A stretch of DNA of 64,000 bases from Cytobacillus stercorigallinarum (GTDB lineage: Bacteria; Bacillota; Bacilli; Bacillales; Cytobacillaceae). A program made the translations under genes and the position numbers. Below, in pieces: positions 41,497-52,742 of this stretch (position 1 is the stretch's first letter; each line of letters begins with the position of its first letter). The notes below the pieces were generated by a model. It did no database searches, had not been told where the DNA came from, and saw only the letters and a program-made list of their open reading frames with translations. The stretch lies in contig NZ_JACSQT010000002.1 in assembly GCF_014836495.1 (NCBI RefSeq), forward strand, positions 310,001-374,000. Direction: 5' to 3'.

Positions 41497-42831
41497 TTAA
41501 TACATTTGTAAATATTGCTCGCGTTCCCATGGGTGAACTTGCGTACGGAACATATCCCACTCAATTTCTTTTGCTTCGATAAAGTGTTCAAGAATATGTT
41601 CACCAAGCGCAGCAACCATTACTTCATCTTGTTTAAGAAGTTCTAGCGCGCTATAAAGTGTAGCTGGAAGATCTTTAATGCCTTCAGCTTCTCGCTCTTC
41701 TTTGCTCATCACATAGATATTACGATCTACTGGAGCTGGTGGTGTTAGGTTGTTTTTCACGCCATCTAACCCAGCTTTAAGAAGAACAGCCATTGCAAGA
41801 TAAGGATTTGCAGCTGGATCCACACTACGTACTTCTACACGTGTACTGACACCACGTGATGCTGGGATACGAATAAGTGGTGAACGGTTTCTTGCAGACC
41901 AAGCAACATAACAAGGAGCTTCATATCCAGGCACTAAACGTTTGAAAGAGTTTACTGTTGGATTTGTTACAGCTGTGAAACTTGGTGCATGGTTAATGAT
42001 ACCTGCAATAAAATTACGTGCTGTATCACTAAGTTCTAAATCACCTTTTGTATCATAGAATGCATTTACACCATCTTTAAATAAAGAAACGTTACAGTGC
42101 ATACCTGATCCGTTCACACCGAATAATGGTTTTGGCATAAATGTTGCGTGTAAACCGTGTTTACGTGCAATTGTTTTAACGACTAATTTAAATGTTTGGA
42201 TGTTATCACACGCTGATAATGCATCAGCATATTTAAAATCGATTTCATGTTGCCCTGGAGCCACTTCATGGTGAGAAGCTTCAATTTCAAAGCCCATTTC
42301 TTCAAGCTCAAGAACGATATCACGACGGCAATTTTCACCTAAGTCTGTTGGAGCTAAATCAAAATAACCACCATTATCATTAAGTTCTAAAGTTGGTTCA
42401 CCTTGTTGATCTAACTTAAATAAGAAGAATTCTGGTTCAGGTCCAAGATTGAAATCTGTAAAACCGAGGTCTTCCATTTCTTTAAGGATTCTTTTTAAGT
42501 TATTACGTGGGTCTCCCGCGAATGGCGTACCATCTGAATTATAAATATCGCAGATTAAACGTGCTACTTTTCCTTTTTCAGCTGTCCAAGGGAAGACTAC
42601 CCAAGTGTCTAAGTCTGGGAATAAATACATATCTGATTCTTCAATACGAACGAAACCTTCAATTGAGGAACCATCGAACATCATTTTATTGTCCAAAGCT
42701 TTTTCAAGCTGACTAATTGGAATCTCTACGTTTTTAATTGTTCCTAAAATGTCAGTAAATTGTAATCTGATAAATTTTACATTTTCTTCTTTAGCAATAC
42801 GTCTGATATCTTCTTTAGTGAATTTTGCCAC
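41497..42831 (-). CDS. glnA: Glutamine synthetase type I
   Basis: A 444-aa GSI-alpha enzyme without the adenylylation loop of the longer GSI-beta form. It shows the N-terminal GS beta-grasp domain, FDGSSIEGF, the metal/ATP motif segment [15 protein letters not shown] and [17 protein letters not shown]. It condenses glutamate and ammonia using ATP and, feedback-inhibited, also signals nitrogen status to GlnR and TnrA. It is the second gene of glnRA, 41 bases after glnR. Confidence 0.98.
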   Translation of the reverse strand: MAKFTKEDIRRIAKEENVKFIRLQFTDILGTIKNVEIPISQLEKALDNKMMFDGSSIEGFVRIEESDMYLFPDLDTWVVFPWTAEKGKVARLICDIYNSDGTPFAGDPRNNLKRILKEMEDLGFTDFNLGPEPEFFLFKLDQQGEPTLELNDNGGYFDLAPTDLGENCRRDIVLELEEMGFEIEASHHEVAPGQHEIDFKYADALSACDNIQTFKLVVKTIARKHGLHATFMPKPLFGVNGSGMHCNVSLFKDGVNAFYDTKGDLELSDTARNFIAGIINHAPSFTAVTNPTVNSFKRLVPGYEAPCYVAWSARNRSPLIRIPASRGVSTRVEVRSVDPAANPYLAMAVLLKAGLDGVKNNLTPPAPVDRNIYVMSKEEREAEGIKDLPATLYSALELLKQDEVMVAALGEHILEHFIEAKEIEWDMFRTQVHPWEREQYLQMY

Positions 42832-42872
42832 CTTGTGTTTCCTCCTTTAAAGTCAAGAAAAGATTTTTTATT

Positions 42873-43283
42873 TTAATGGAAAAAGCGTGATAAATCACCT
42901 TGTCTTAAAGACGATCGAGTAAACCTACCTGCTTGCATAAATTCTTTACGCAAAAGCTTTCTCAATTCATCATCTGACAAATCATGTCTCACTTTTTCTT
43001 CTTGCTTCTTAAATGCTTGTTCATCCATCTCTTGTTGTTGTTTCACTGTGAATAATTGCTTTATTCCCGCCATATTGACACCTTGATCAATTAAATCTTT
43101 GATTTCTAGCAATTTATCAATATCATTCAATGAATACAGCCTTCTATTCGTATCCGTTCTAGCTGGAGTAATCAATTGGTGTTCTTCATAATAGCGAATC
43201 TGTCTTGCAGTAAGCTCAGTCAGCTGCATAACAATGCCAATTGGAAAGAGCGGCATGGAACGACGTATTTCACTTCCAGTCAA
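42873..43283 (-). CDS. glnR: Nitrogen regulator GlnR (MerR family)
   Basis: TTG 43283, after GGAGGAGAGATGG, gives 136 aa starting [19 protein letters not shown], in line with known GlnR length; ATG 43301 lies in the binding site. It has the MerR winged helix (about 10-80: [19 protein letters not shown]) and a short C-terminal tail that senses feedback-inhibited glutamine synthetase. It represses glnRA; a perfect GlnR box lies upstream. Confidence 0.95.
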   Translation of the reverse strand: MTGSEIRRSMPLFPIGIVMQLTELTARQIRYYEEHQLITPARTDTNRRLYSLNDIDKLLEIKDLIDQGVNMAGIKQLFTVKQQQEMDEQAFKKQEEKVRHDLSDDELRKLLRKEFMQAGRFTRSSLRQGDLSRFFH

Positions 43284-43336
43284 CCATCTCTCCTCCTTCA
43301 TTCTTTTACTTTTTATTTCTTTGTATCTTATATCCT

Positions 43337-43365
43337 ATTATATGTCGTGTTAGATAATCTGTCAA
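43337..43365 (-). promoter_or_regulatory. Sigma-A promoter of glnRA
   Basis: TTGACA (43365-43360), a 17-base spacer, TATAAT (43342-43337): a consensus promoter. Confidence 0.9.
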
Positions 43366-43370
43366 CAAAA

Positions 43371-43387
43371 TGTTATGTTTTATCACA
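43371..43387. promoter_or_regulatory. GlnR/TnrA box
   Basis: TGTTA-TGTTTTA-TCACA fits TGTNA-N7-TNACA exactly, 5 bases upstream of the glnRA -35. Confidence 0.85.
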
Positions 43388-43424
43388 TGTAAATGATGAA
43401 ATTTTCAAACTTTTATCCTAGTAT

Positions 43425-43456
43425 TGAAAAAAGGCAGCGTATATTCGCCTCCTTTC
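43425..43456 (-). terminator. Terminator after ynbB-like gene
   Basis: On the minus strand AAAGGAGGCG and CGCTGCCTTTTTT form an imperfect hairpin with a T run, 10 bases from the stop codon. Confidence 0.55.
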
Positions 43457-43463
43457 TCCACAT

Positions 43464-44738
43464 TTATTGATTCTTTTGAATGAGTTTTTTCTCTAATAAT
43501 TGGTCTAACGCCGTACAAATGGCGATTTTTACATGAGAATAGGTTAATCCGCCTTGAACATATGCTTCAAAAGGGTGGCGAATAGGTCCATCTGCTGTTA
43601 GCTCAATACTTGCCCCTTGGATAAAGGTACCCGCAGCCATAATAACATCATCCTCATATCCTGGCATATATGCTGGATATGCAGTTACGTGAGAGTTAAT
43701 TGGGGAAGCATATTGAATCGCTTGACAAAAGGCAACCATCATCTTAGCATCACCAAATTGTACTGATTGAATTAAATCTGTTCTCTCTGCATCCCATCTT
43801 GGATTTGTTTTCATCCCAAAGTATTCAAGGATTGCTGCTGTAAAAACCGCTCCCTTCAAAGCTTGTCCCACTACATGGGGAGCTAAGAAAAAGCCTTGAT
43901 ACATCTCCTGCAAACTATAAAGGGATGCACCAGCTTCGGCTCCTATTCCAGGGGAAGTTAATCGATAAGAACACGCTTCAATAAGGGCTTTTTTCCCAAC
44001 AATGTAACCACCAGTTTTCGCTAATCCACCGCCAGGGTTCTTAATAAGTGAACCGGCCATTAAATCGGCACCAATATGACATGGTTCCATCTCTTCAACA
44101 AATTCACCGTAACAATTATCTACGAAGACAACGACTTCAGGGTCAATTGACTTAACAAAATCAATCATTTCTTTTATTTCATTTATTGTAAATGATGGTC
44201 TTTCCGCATAACCTCTTGAACGTTGTATACCAATCATCCTTGTATTAGATGTCATTCTTTCTTTGATTACTTCATAATCAACCCTACCATTCGCTTGCAA
44301 TTCAACCGCATCATAACCAATACGAAATTCTCTTAGAGACCCTACCCCTTTACCTCTAATACCGACGATTTCTTCTAACGTATCATAAGGTTTACCTGTA
44401 ATATATAAAAGGTCATCTCCCGGTCGTAAAATACCAAATAATGCAGTCGATATAGCATGGGTACCAGATATGATTTGTGGTCTAACCAATGCTGCTTCGC
44501 CACCAAAGACATCTGCATAGATTAATTCTAAAGTATCTCTACCCGCATCGTCATAGCCGTATCCTGTTGACGGTATAAAGTGGCTATCGCTTACACGATG
44601 TTTTTGAAAACTTTGCAGTACGCGAAATTGATTATCATCTATTCTTTGCTCTATTTTATGTGTCACAGCAGAAATTTTCTTTTCTACTTCTTGAACAATC
44701 TCAAAAAGGGATTCTCCATTTACTAAGCTTTGGAACAT
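43464..44738 (-). CDS. ynbB: Methionine gamma-lyase family PLP protein (YnbB)
   Basis: A 424-aa fold-type I PLP enzyme of the family formerly called aluminium resistance protein. The PLP lysine is in GSLIKNPGGGLAKTGGY (about 232-248), with a conserved DNCYGEF aspartate. Its true reaction is not established. It lies between hflX and glnR as in Bacillus subtilis, 18 bases after hflX, so they are likely one operon. Confidence 0.9.
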   Translation of the reverse strand: MFQSLVNGESLFEIVQEVEKKISAVTHKIEQRIDDNQFRVLQSFQKHRVSDSHFIPSTGYGYDDAGRDTLELIYADVFGGEAALVRPQIISGTHAISTALFGILRPGDDLLYITGKPYDTLEEIVGIRGKGVGSLREFRIGYDAVELQANGRVDYEVIKERMTSNTRMIGIQRSRGYAERPSFTINEIKEMIDFVKSIDPEVVVFVDNCYGEFVEEMEPCHIGADLMAGSLIKNPGGGLAKTGGYIVGKKALIEACSYRLTSPGIGAEAGASLYSLQEMYQGFFLAPHVVGQALKGAVFTAAILEYFGMKTNPRWDAERTDLIQSVQFGDAKMMVAFCQAIQYASPINSHVTAYPAYMPGYEDDVIMAAGTFIQGASIELTADGPIRHPFEAYVQGGLTYSHVKIAICTALDQLLEKKLIQKNQ

Positions 44739-44756
44739 GTTCTACACCTTTACTTT

Positions 44757-46013
44757 CTATACTCTATAATAATTTAGCATTTGTGTGATTGGATGATCTT
44801 TGAAGTAAAAACCTTTAGCTAAATATATTTGTTCTTCTTCGATAAATTCACTACTCCGCACAATAGTCACCGTATTTAGGAGCGATAATAACTTTCCTTC
44901 TGAAGCAGGGATTGCAGCAGTATATGAATCCATTAATTGAGTGATTGCTCGTTCAATTGCCTCTTTTAGCAGCTGGCGATCACGATCATTTAAGGCACTT
45001 ATTTGTAACGTGTCCTTACCCTTTGTTGGGATGAATCTTTCATGTGCTTCATCCTTTTTATTATATACGATTAATTGTGGTATCTCTTCTTGCTCTAAAT
45101 CATCAATTAATTGCTTTACAGTTTGTTCATGTTGGATGTAGTCAGGATTAGACATATCGACTACATGTAAAATAAGATCCGCTTCGTTTACTTCTTCTAA
45201 AGTAGATCTAAAGGCTGCAATTAACGTAGTCGGTAAGTCTTGTATAAATCCAACTGTATCCGTTAAAAGAGCTGTATATCCACTTGGTAAAGACATTTTT
45301 CTTGTCATTGGATCCAGTGTGGCAAATAATTGATTTTCTTCATAGGAATCCGCTTCTGTTAGGCGATTAAACAGTGTAGATTTACCCGCATTCGTATAAC
45401 CTACTAAGGCAATTTGCAGTGCTTGATTCTTCTTTCTTCTTTCACGGTAACGCTTCCTATGATGAACAACTGCTTTCAATTGCTTATCAATATCATCTAT
45501 TTTCTTTCGTATATGACGTCGGTCTGATTCGAGCTTTGTCTCACCGGGACCTCTTGTTCCAATTCCCCCGCCTAGTCGTGAAAGTGCTGTTCCTTGTCCC
45601 AATAATCTCGGTAGTAAATATTTTAATTGAGCTAATTCAACTTGAAGTTTCCCCTCTTTTGAACGAGCCCTGCCTGCAAAAATATCAAGAATCAACTGCG
45701 TGCGATCAATAATTCTTGCCGAAATGAATTCGGATAGGTTACGAACTTGGCTAGGAGATAGTTCATCATTAAAAATGATCACATCAGCTTCTGTCTCTTC
45801 TTGTAGACGTGAAATTTCTTCAACTTTCCCTTTTCCTATATATGTAGATGGATGAATTCTTTCTCTTTTTTGTATAACACTTGTAACAACTTCACCATTT
45901 GCCGTTTTTGTTAGTGACATAAGCTCATCCATTGAATAACTATATTGCAAATCGTCTTCAGTCGTTTGACAGCCGACAAGTATCGCTTTTTCTTTAAAAG
46001 ACTGTTGTTCCAT
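44757..46013 (-). CDS. hflX: Ribosome-associated GTPase HflX
   Basis: A 418-aa protein with the HflX N-terminal domain ([19 protein letters not shown]), the glycine-rich linker ([19 protein letters not shown]) and a G domain (G1 [10 protein letters not shown]3 [12 protein letters not shown]4 NKKDE). HflX splits and rescues stalled ribosomes under stress. The start is ATG; the gene leads the hflX-ynbB pair. Confidence 0.95.
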   Translation of the reverse strand: MEQQSFKEKAILVGCQTTEDDLQYSYSMDELMSLTKTANGEVVTSVIQKRERIHPSTYIGKGKVEEISRLQEETEADVIIFNDELSPSQVRNLSEFISARIIDRTQLILDIFAGRARSKEGKLQVELAQLKYLLPRLLGQGTALSRLGGGIGTRGPGETKLESDRRHIRKKIDDIDKQLKAVVHHRKRYRERRKKNQALQIALVGYTNAGKSTLFNRLTEADSYEENQLFATLDPMTRKMSLPSGYTALLTDTVGFIQDLPTTLIAAFRSTLEEVNEADLILHVVDMSNPDYIQHEQTVKQLIDDLEQEEIPQLIVYNKKDEAHERFIPTKGKDTLQISALNDRDRQLLKEAIERAITQLMDSYTAAIPASEGKLLSLLNTVTIVRSSEFIEEEQIYLAKGFYFKDHPITQMLNYYRV

Positions 46014-46175
46014 TAAAGCCCTACTTTCTTTTTAACATATTATTATCATATCAAATTCTTTTGTAATACACTAATTATTCTTTACGTTAAAGGGAGAAAA
46101 TTTCCTTTTATCCACAATGTCTTGCAGTTTTATCTATCATTATCATTTGCCAAAAAAATTATTAATTAAAAATCA

Positions 46176-46203
46176 TTGATTTCATGCTATTTCATGTTAA
46201 AAT
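46176..46203 (+). promoter_or_regulatory. Promoter of TRIC-family gene
   Basis: TTGATT (46176-46181), a 16-base spacer, TG-T-TAAAAT (hexamer 46198-46203). Confidence 0.5.
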
Positions 46204-46243
46204 CTATATGTTTGTGCAGGATTTTAAGAACGTGTGGTGATAT

Positions 46244-46855
46244 GTGGTGTTAACTTGGGATTTTTTAAGTATGATTGGTACAATTGCTTTTGCCATTAGC
46301 GGTGCAATCGTAGCTATGGAAGAAGATTATGATATATTAGGCATTTATATTTTAGGCATCGTCACTGCCTTTGGCGGAGGAGCCATCCGTAATTTATTGA
46401 TTGGGGTACCCGTTTCAACATTGTGGGAACAGGGAACTTTTTTTCAAATCGCCTTATTATCTATTACATTGATTATCATTTTTCCCCATCATTTATTAAA
46501 GCATTGGCATAAATGGGGAAACTTCACTGATGCCATTGGTTTATCAGCATTTGCTATACAAGGTGCACTTTATGCTGCTGATATGAATCATCCATTAAGC
46601 GCAATTATCGTTGCCGCAGTATTAACAGGTAGTGGTGGAGGAATGATTCGTGATTTATTAGCACAAAGAAAACCTTTAGTATTACGATCAGAAATCTATG
46701 CTGTTTGGGCGATTATTACAGGGTTATTAATCGGATTAAATATTTTTACATCATCAGTAGAGCTCATTATATTATTCATAACAATTACCGCCCTTAGAGT
46801 ATTATCTTACACTTATAAATGGAAACTCCCTACAAAACAATATAAGTTAAATTAG
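46244..46855 (+). CDS. TRIC-type cation channel family protein (UPF0126)
   Basis: A 203-aa membrane protein of seven predicted helices with two repeated halves. Each half has the glycine-rich signature: AFGGGAIRNLL (about 47-57) and GSGGGMIRDLL (about 126-136). Members form trimeric monovalent cation channels. The start is GTG 46244 with GGTGAT upstream. It is a plus-strand single gene inserted between hflX and spoVK. Confidence 0.85.
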   Translation: MVLTWDFLSMIGTIAFAISGAIVAMEEDYDILGIYILGIVTAFGGGAIRNLLIGVPVSTLWEQGTFFQIALLSITLIIIFPHHLLKHWHKWGNFTDAIGLSAFAIQGALYAADMNHPLSAIIVAAVLTGSGGGMIRDLLAQRKPLVLRSEIYAVWAIITGLLIGLNIFTSSVELIILFITITALRVLSYTYKWKLPTKQYKLN

Positions 46856-46858
46856 TCA

Positions 46859-46918
46859 TAAAAAACAGAGCCAGCTCAAAGCCCACTATATAAAGTAGGA
46901 GAGCGGCTCTGTTTTTTC
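46859..46918 (+). terminator. Terminator after TRIC-family gene
   Basis: AACAGAGCC (46864-46872) pairs with GGCTCTGTT (46905-46913), followed by TTTTT. It may also serve spoVK on the other strand. Confidence 0.8.
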
Positions 46919-46979
46919 AATTAGCATTCCTATTAATAACAAAAAACAAACTCCTAAATTAAGCGGAGCTAGGACTCAT

Positions 46980-47930
46980 TCAATCGTCTTCTTCAAAAAC
47001 TAAATCGTTACTTCTAATTGTCATTAATTCATGGCGGTCATAATGACTTTGCATTAAAAGCCTCATGGATTGTGCACGTATTGCCTTTTCAATAATATTC
47101 CTTATATATCTTCCATTAGAAAATGTTTGAGGATTTAATACTGTTTTAACCCAAAGTAAGTGATCTTTTAATTTCCTTTCACTTTCTCTGCTAAGTACGT
47201 ACTCTTTTTGTTTCAGCATTCTTTGCCCGATTTCCATTAGTTGTTCAATTGAATAATCCGGAAAATCTATGACAAGCGGAAATCTAGAATGTAAACCTGG
47301 ATTTAATGATAAAAAATAGTCCATTTCCTTTGAATATCCCGCTAAAATGAGTATAAAATCATGCTGTTTATCTTCCATATGTTTCACTAATGTATCGATC
47401 GCCTCTTTACCAAAATCTTTTTCCCCTCCTCTACCGAGGGAATAAGCTTCATCAATAAAAAGGATGCCTCCGATCGCTTTTTTAATTAAGTCTCTCGTTT
47501 TTTGAGCCGTATGGCCAATATATTCTCCTACTAAGTCAGCCCTTTCAGCTTCGATCAAATGCCCCTTTGTCAAAACATCCATTTTTTGAAATAGCTTACT
47601 TATTAACCTAGCTACCGTTGTTTTCCCTGTTCCAGGATTTCCTTTGAACATCATATGAAGGGACTGCTTTCCCGCTTTCAGTCCTGCTTCTTCTCGCTTC
47701 TTGTTCACGTAAATCCAGGCGTAAATTTCTTTAATCATTCTTTTCATTTCTTCCATGCCTACTAAGGCAGCTAATTCTTCTTCAATTTCTCTAAGAGCAA
47801 GATGCTCTGATTGTAAGGTTTTTTGTACCACATTCGGTTCGGGTATTTCTTTTGTTAAGGCTTTTCTTTTTTGAGAATTTAGTACAATACTGATTTGTCC
47901 ATTATTTTTCAAACGAATCGGCTGATCCAA
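46980..47930 (-). CDS. spoVK: Stage V sporulation protein K (AAA+ ATPase)
   Basis: A 316-aa CbxX/CfqX-type AAA+ protein with Walker A GNPGTGKTT (about 96-104), Walker B GGILFIDEAYSL and sensor/arginine regions (LILAGY, GLHSRFP). SpoVK is needed in the mother cell for late spore maturation. The start is TTG with AGGTGAAAG upstream. A weak sigma-E-like match (GTCACAAT ... CGTATACT on the minus strand, about 47970-48000) lies upstream. Confidence 0.9.
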   Translation of the reverse strand: MDQPIRLKNNGQISIVLNSQKRKALTKEIPEPNVVQKTLQSEHLALREIEEELAALVGMEEMKRMIKEIYAWIYVNKKREEAGLKAGKQSLHMMFKGNPGTGKTTVARLISKLFQKMDVLTKGHLIEAERADLVGEYIGHTAQKTRDLIKKAIGGILFIDEAYSLGRGGEKDFGKEAIDTLVKHMEDKQHDFILILAGYSKEMDYFLSLNPGLHSRFPLVIDFPDYSIEQLMEIGQRMLKQKEYVLSRESERKLKDHLLWVKTVLNPQTFSNGRYIRNIIEKAIRAQSMRLLMQSHYDRHELMTIRSNDLVFEEDD

Positions 47931-48171
47931 TAGCTTTCACCTCACATTCTCTTGCACCAGTATACGCTAAGATTGCCTTAATTGTGACAAAAGCCTAGAC
48001 GTTATCTCAAGTAGTTATTTAGCCTATTCTATTATTAGAAGTAAGAGTCTTCTTGTTCATATATATTCAATTTGGAGAAAATCATTAAAGTTTTTTTAGT
48101 CAAAACAAAATTGTTAATCACTTCAAATGATATATACCATCATTATCCCCAAAAGGATTGTCAAACCATAA

Positions 48172-48197
48172 GAAAAAGCCCGCATGATTTGCGGACT
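48172..48197 (-). terminator. Terminator after hfq
   Basis: CCGC/GCGG stem around ATGATTT (48180-48194); TTTTTCTT follows on the minus strand. Confidence 0.7.
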
Positions 48198-48212
48198 CGG
48201 TGAAGCAACTTA

Positions 48213-48443
48213 TTATTTTTGTTCCATATCTAACGACACATTTCGTTGAGGAGCAAATGTTGAAATCGCGTGCTTATAAACAAGTTGTTGTTTTCCTTCT
48301 GATTCAAATAGGACAGTAAAATTATCAAACCCCTTTACTTGACCCCTAATTTGGAAACCGTTTAACAAGAAAACTGTCACATTGGCGTTATCTTTACGCA
48401 ATTGATTTAGAAATTGATCTTGGATATTGATTGATGTTTTCAT
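48213..48443 (-). CDS. hfq: RNA chaperone Hfq
   Basis: A 76-aa Sm-like protein: Sm1 region [26 protein letters not shown] core (about 20-41) and Sm2 signature YKHAISTF (about 57-64). It forms a hexamer binding small RNAs and A-rich mRNA. AGAGGAGGAT precedes the ATG. It follows miaA by 28 bases, the universal miaA-hfq pair. Confidence 0.97.
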   Translation of the reverse strand: MKTSINIQDQFLNQLRKDNANVTVFLLNGFQIRGQVKGFDNFTVLFESEGKQQLVYKHAISTFAPQRNVSLDMEQK

Positions 48444-48471
48444 TACAAATCCTCCTCTTTTATCTCTATTA

Positions 48472-49437
48472 TTATGTATTCGATTTAATTTTCAGCTTTC
48501 CTTCAATCGTTACATAAATTTCATTGATTTTTTTATGAAAACCCTTTGAATCGAGGGCTATACTCATATCTATCCAACTAACATCCATTTTATTACGAAA
48601 CCAAGTTAGCTGCCTTTTGGCATATCTTCGAGAGTTTTGCTTCAGCTGTTCAACAGCCTCATCTAAAGAAATCAATCCATCAAAATAAGGATAGAATTCC
48701 TTATATCCTATCGCTTGCATTGACTGACAGTTTCGCAATCCTTTTTCACAAAATCCTCTCACCTCAGCCAATAAGCCTTTATCCATCATTATATCTATTC
48801 TCTGATTAATCCGTTTATACAAAAGATCTCTATCCATGGTTAAACCGATTACAGCGGCATTATATACCGATTCAGGTTTCTGAGTATTTTGCCACTCTGT
48901 CATCGTTTTTCCTGTACAATGGTATACTTCGAGAGCTCGAATCACTCTTCGAATGTTATTAGGATGAATTTTTAAGGCAGATTCCGGATCGACCACCTGT
49001 AATTCCTTATGAATACAAATATTCCCTTCAACTTTCGCCCTTTCCTCTAAGTGCTTTCTGAAACCATCATCTGAGGCAACATTTGAAAATTGATAGTCAA
49101 ATAGAACGGATTGTATGTATAGTCCCGTCCCTCCTACAATAATCGGTAACTTCCCTCTCCTGCTGATTTCAGTTATCTTCTCTCTAACAATCGTTTGAAA
49201 TGCAGCTGTCGAAAAACTTTCATCCGGTTCTTTAATATCAATTAAATGATGGCGAATACCCTCAGTCTCTTCTTCCGTTATTTTGGCTGTACCAATGTCC
49301 ATACCTTTGTATATTTGCATGGAATCACCACTAATAATTTCACCATTGTATTTTTTTGCCAGTTCAATACTTGTTTTTGTTTTCCCTACTGCAGTAGGTC
49401 CTATAAGAATAATGATTTTTTCTTTTTGAGTTGTCAT
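48472..49437 (-). CDS. miaA: tRNA dimethylallyltransferase
   Basis: A 321-aa enzyme with the P-loop [12 protein letters not shown] (12-23), [17 protein letters not shown] and the GGTGLY motif. It adds dimethylallyl to A37 of tRNAs reading UNN codons; MiaB, also encoded in this window, then methylthiolates the product. It leads the miaA-hfq operon. A weak SD lies before the ATG. Confidence 0.97.
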   Translation of the reverse strand: MTTQKEKIIILIGPTAVGKTKTSIELAKKYNGEIISGDSMQIYKGMDIGTAKITEEETEGIRHHLIDIKEPDESFSTAAFQTIVREKITEISRRGKLPIIVGGTGLYIQSVLFDYQFSNVASDDGFRKHLEERAKVEGNICIHKELQVVDPESALKIHPNNIRRVIRALEVYHCTGKTMTEWQNTQKPESVYNAAVIGLTMDRDLLYKRINQRIDIMMDKGLLAEVRGFCEKGLRNCQSMQAIGYKEFYPYFDGLISLDEAVEQLKQNSRRYAKRQLTWFRNKMDVSWIDMSIALDSKGFHKKINEIYVTIEGKLKIKSNT

Positions 49438-49745
49438 TCATTCACACTGCCTTTTAGTCTTTCAATTTCTATCTTATCGTACCATAAGCATAGGAAGGAA
49501 AAAAGACAATCAATACCCAAACATTATTCACCCTTTTTCTACAAATTAAACCTTTTTTATTGCGGATTCGATTCTTTTTTACAGTGGAGATTACATTTTT
49601 ATAACGTTTTATTTACATTCAGGCTTCTATGGTCGTTTCATGTTACCTTATAAAAAGCGGAGTTTAAGATAAGATGTCTTATGAATATGGTCTTATGAAA
49701 ATGGTTTGAGACGAAGCAGAATTATAGGAAATTAGGTGATTGATA
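49438..49745. other. Divergent interval miaA / mreBH
   Basis: About 300 A/T-rich bases. No clear SigI-type promoter for mreBH (ACCCCC/CGAA) was recognised, and no other feature is evident. Confidence 0.5.
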
Positions 49746-50756
49746 ATGATAGGAAATGCTGAAATTGGAATCGATTTAGGAACAGCTAATATACTTGTTT
49801 ATAGTAAGGCAAAAGGTATCGCTCTCAATGAACCTTCTGTTGTTGCGATTGATACAGAAACAAAAAAAGTACTAGCAGTTGGTACTGAAGCAAAAGAAAT
49901 GATTGGTAAAACACCAGGACGGATTGTTGCTATACGCCCACTAAAAGATGGCGTCATTGCCGATTTCGATACAACGACAGAAATGTTACGTCATATTATG
50001 AAAAAAGCTGCAAAAGCAGGCGGCTTCTCAATTAGAAAGCCGAGTGTCGTTGTTTGTACACCTTCCGGGTCGACAAGTGTAGAAAGAAGAGCGATTCAAG
50101 ATGCTGTACGAAATGCAGGCGCGAAAAAAGTTTTCGTTATTGAGGAACCTGTTGCAGCAGCAATTGGCGCTGGCATGCCTGTCGATGAGCCAGTCGCAAA
50201 TGTGGTAGTTGACATAGGTGGCGGTTCTACTGAAGTAGCGATTATTTCCTTCGGTGGTGTAGTTGCTTGTCACTCCGTTCGTATTGGTGGAGACCGTTTA
50301 GACGATGATATTATTCAGTATGTACGTAAAGAATATAATGTGCTTATTGGAGAAAGAACAGCAGAAAATATTAAAATTGAAATTGGCCATGCGCTTATTA
50401 ACCATGATGAACTTAAAATGGAAATACGCGGGAGAGATTTAGTCACTGGATTACCAAAAACGATTGAGCTTTCTTCCTTTGAAATTAGAGATGCGATGAA
50501 AGAAGCGTTACTCAGTATTTTAGAAGCGCTTAGAGCAACACTAGAAGATAGTCCTGCTGAATTAAGTGGTGATATTGTTGACCGTGGAGTCATCTTGACT
50601 GGCGGAGGAGCATTACTTAATGGTATGCAAGAATGGATCAGTCAAGAGATTGATGTGCCTGTTCACCTTGCTCCAAATCCGTTAGAGTCTGTTGCAATTG
50701 GGACAGGAAAATCATTAAAGTACATGGATAAATTACAAACAGCTAATGCGAAATAA
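49746..50756 (+). CDS. mreBH: Actin-like shape protein MreBH
   Basis: ATG 49746 after TTAGGTGAT gives 336 aa; TTG 49740 would overlap the binding site. Actin-fold motifs are clear: [14 protein letters not shown] (phosphate 1), [18 protein letters not shown] (phosphate 2) and [14 protein letters not shown] (adenosine). The sequence is closer to MreBH than MreB or Mbl in my reading. It guides lateral wall synthesis along the membrane. It is isolated from other shape genes, as mreBH is in Bacillus subtilis. Confidence 0.9.
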   Translation: MIGNAEIGIDLGTANILVYSKAKGIALNEPSVVAIDTETKKVLAVGTEAKEMIGKTPGRIVAIRPLKDGVIADFDTTTEMLRHIMKKAAKAGGFSIRKPSVVVCTPSGSTSVERRAIQDAVRNAGAKKVFVIEEPVAAAIGAGMPVDEPVANVVVDIGGGSTEVAIISFGGVVACHSVRIGGDRLDDDIIQYVRKEYNVLIGERTAENIKIEIGHALINHDELKMEIRGRDLVTGLPKTIELSSFEIRDAMKEALLSILEALRATLEDSPAELSGDIVDRGVILTGGGALLNGMQEWISQEIDVPVHLAPNPLESVAIGTGKSLKYMDKLQTANAK

Positions 50757-50806
50757 TAAAAAAAGAGAGAACCGCGTGTAACTATTTGCGGTTCTCTCTT
50801 TTTTAT
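50757..50806 (+). terminator. Terminator after mreBH
   Basis: A perfect 15-bp stem (50761-50775 with 50788-50802, core GAGAGAACCGC), then T-rich sequence. Confidence 0.95.
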
Positions 50807-50861
50807 GTGACCTTAAGGATTACTATGTTAGTTTCCTATAAAAAACCTCTCTCATCAGGTC

Positions 50862-52721
50862 TTACATAATACGCTTAAACATTTTTTCCATTTCATATAT
50901 AGAATAATGAATGATAATTGGGCGACCATGGGGGCAAGTAAAGGGATCATTTGTTTGGCGTAACTCATCCAGCAATGCTTGAATCTCATCGTTACGTAAA
51001 TGACGATTTGCTTTAATTGAACCTTTACAACTCATCATGATCGCCGCTTCTTCTCTCAGTTTTTTTATATCTACTCGCTTCATGTTCAACAATTGCTCAA
51101 TCATATCCACAATCGTTTCTTGTTCCTCTCCTTTAGGAAACCATTGTGGATGGGCACGAACAATATAACTGTTATGACCAAACTCCTCTAAGAATACACC
51201 CACTTTTTCAAGTACGTCCTTGTATTCCTCGATCTTTATCACATCATCGTTTGCATATTCGAAGGTCATTGGAATCAAAAGCTCCTGTAATTCACTTTCT
51301 ACTTTCCCAACCTTTTCTTTAAAAAACTCATACTTGATTCTTTCCTGAGCCGCATGCTGGTCAATGATATACAAACCATTATCATTTTGTGCAAAAATAT
51401 AGGTACCGTGCATTTGACCTATAGGATACATTGCTGGAACTCTAGACGGAAGCACGGTTTCATCTTCTTCCGCAATCGTTGTTTTTTCTTCTTCATGTAA
51501 GTCCACTTCTTTAGGTTGAGAAGGAATTTCTATTGAAGGAGCCGTTTCAAAGACCGTATCTTGTTTTGGTTGATTTCGTGTTACTGTATTTTCTTGGATA
51601 AATTGTACTTCTGGTGCTTTCCTCTCCTGCTCAATCTCTTTAAATGGTTGTCTTTCTGGTAAATGATCGAGGTGAAGAAACGTTTGTTCTTCTTTCGGCT
51701 TTATTATTTTCTTTTCGGTAAAGCCACTTGGAATTAATTCTTCTTTTTTAAAGACTTGTTTAATGGTGGCAGTGACTAATTCGTTTAATTCGTGTTCTTT
51801 ACTTAAACGAACTTCCATTTTAGAAGGATGAACATTTACATCGACTAATAATGGATCCATTTCTATGTTTAATAAAACAATGGGATACCGTCCTATCGGT
51901 AACAATGTATGATAACCTTCCTGAATAGCTTTCACTAGTGGATAGTTTTTAATAAACCGCCCGTTGATCATCGTTGAAATATAATTTCTCGATGCTCTCG
52001 TTATTTCTGGTAACGCCACATAGCCAGAAACCTTGAAGTCAAGCGACTGAGTTTGAATTGGGATCATTTTTTTGACAATATTTAAACCATAGATCGCCGC
52101 TAAAACTTGACGGACATCACCATTGCCTGTTGTTTTCAGCAGTTGTTTATCATTATGAAGTAACCTGAATGAGATCTCCGGGTGTGATAAAGATAAGCGA
52201 TTCATGACATCAGTAATATTACCTAATTCGGTATGAATGGTTTTCATATATTTAAGTCTTGCCGGCGTATTGTAAAATAGATCCGACACCGTGATATCTG
52301 TCCCCTTGCGACTAGCTGCCTTTTCCATCGTTACAACCTTGCCGCCTTCAAGCACCACTCTCGTACCTATATCACTATGGCAAGTTTTCAATTCCACTTT
52401 GGAAACAGAAGCAATAGAGGGAAGTGCTTCCCCTCTAAATCCTAATGTGCGAATCCTAAATAGGTCGCTCTCGTCTTGGATTTTACTTGTCGCATGTCGG
52501 TGGAACGCATGGAGAACGTCATCTTCTGCTATTCCTTCGCCATTATCGATGATTCGGATACTTGCAAGGCCAGCTTCTTCTACTTCCACTTCAATGACAG
52601 AACTGCCTGCATCAATGGCATTTTCAACCAATTCTTTCACAACAGATGCTGGACGCTCAACGACTTCTCCTGCCGCGATTTTATTTGATAGATAATCATC
52701 TAAGAGCTTGATTTTACCCAC
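50862..52721 (-). CDS. mutL: DNA mismatch repair protein MutL
   Basis: A 619-aa protein with GHKL ATPase motifs ([21 protein letters not shown]) in the N-terminal half and a C-terminal nicking endonuclease. The endonuclease shows [18 protein letters not shown] and CPHGRPI, as expected where MutH is absent. It follows mutS by 21 bases and forms the mutSL operon. Confidence 0.98.
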   Translation of the reverse strand: MGKIKLLDDYLSNKIAAGEVVERPASVVKELVENAIDAGSSVIEVEVEEAGLASIRIIDNGEGIAEDDVLHAFHRHATSKIQDESDLFRIRTLGFRGEALPSIASVSKVELKTCHSDIGTRVVLEGGKVVTMEKAASRKGTDITVSDLFYNTPARLKYMKTIHTELGNITDVMNRLSLSHPEISFRLLHNDKQLLKTTGNGDVRQVLAAIYGLNIVKKMIPIQTQSLDFKVSGYVALPEITRASRNYISTMINGRFIKNYPLVKAIQEGYHTLLPIGRYPIVLLNIEMDPLLVDVNVHPSKMEVRLSKEHELNELVTATIKQVFKKEELIPSGFTEKKIIKPKEEQTFLHLDHLPERQPFKEIEQERKAPEVQFIQENTVTRNQPKQDTVFETAPSIEIPSQPKEVDLHEEEKTTIAEEDETVLPSRVPAMYPIGQMHGTYIFAQNDNGLYIIDQHAAQERIKYEFFKEKVGKVESELQELLIPMTFEYANDDVIKIEEYKDVLEKVGVFLEEFGHNSYIVRAHPQWFPKGEEQETIVDMIEQLLNMKRVDIKKLREEAAIMMSCKGSIKANRHLRNDEIQALLDELRQTNDPFTCPHGRPIIIHYSIYEMEKMFKRIM

Positions 52722-52742
52722 TAGGATTCACCCTTTCAATCT

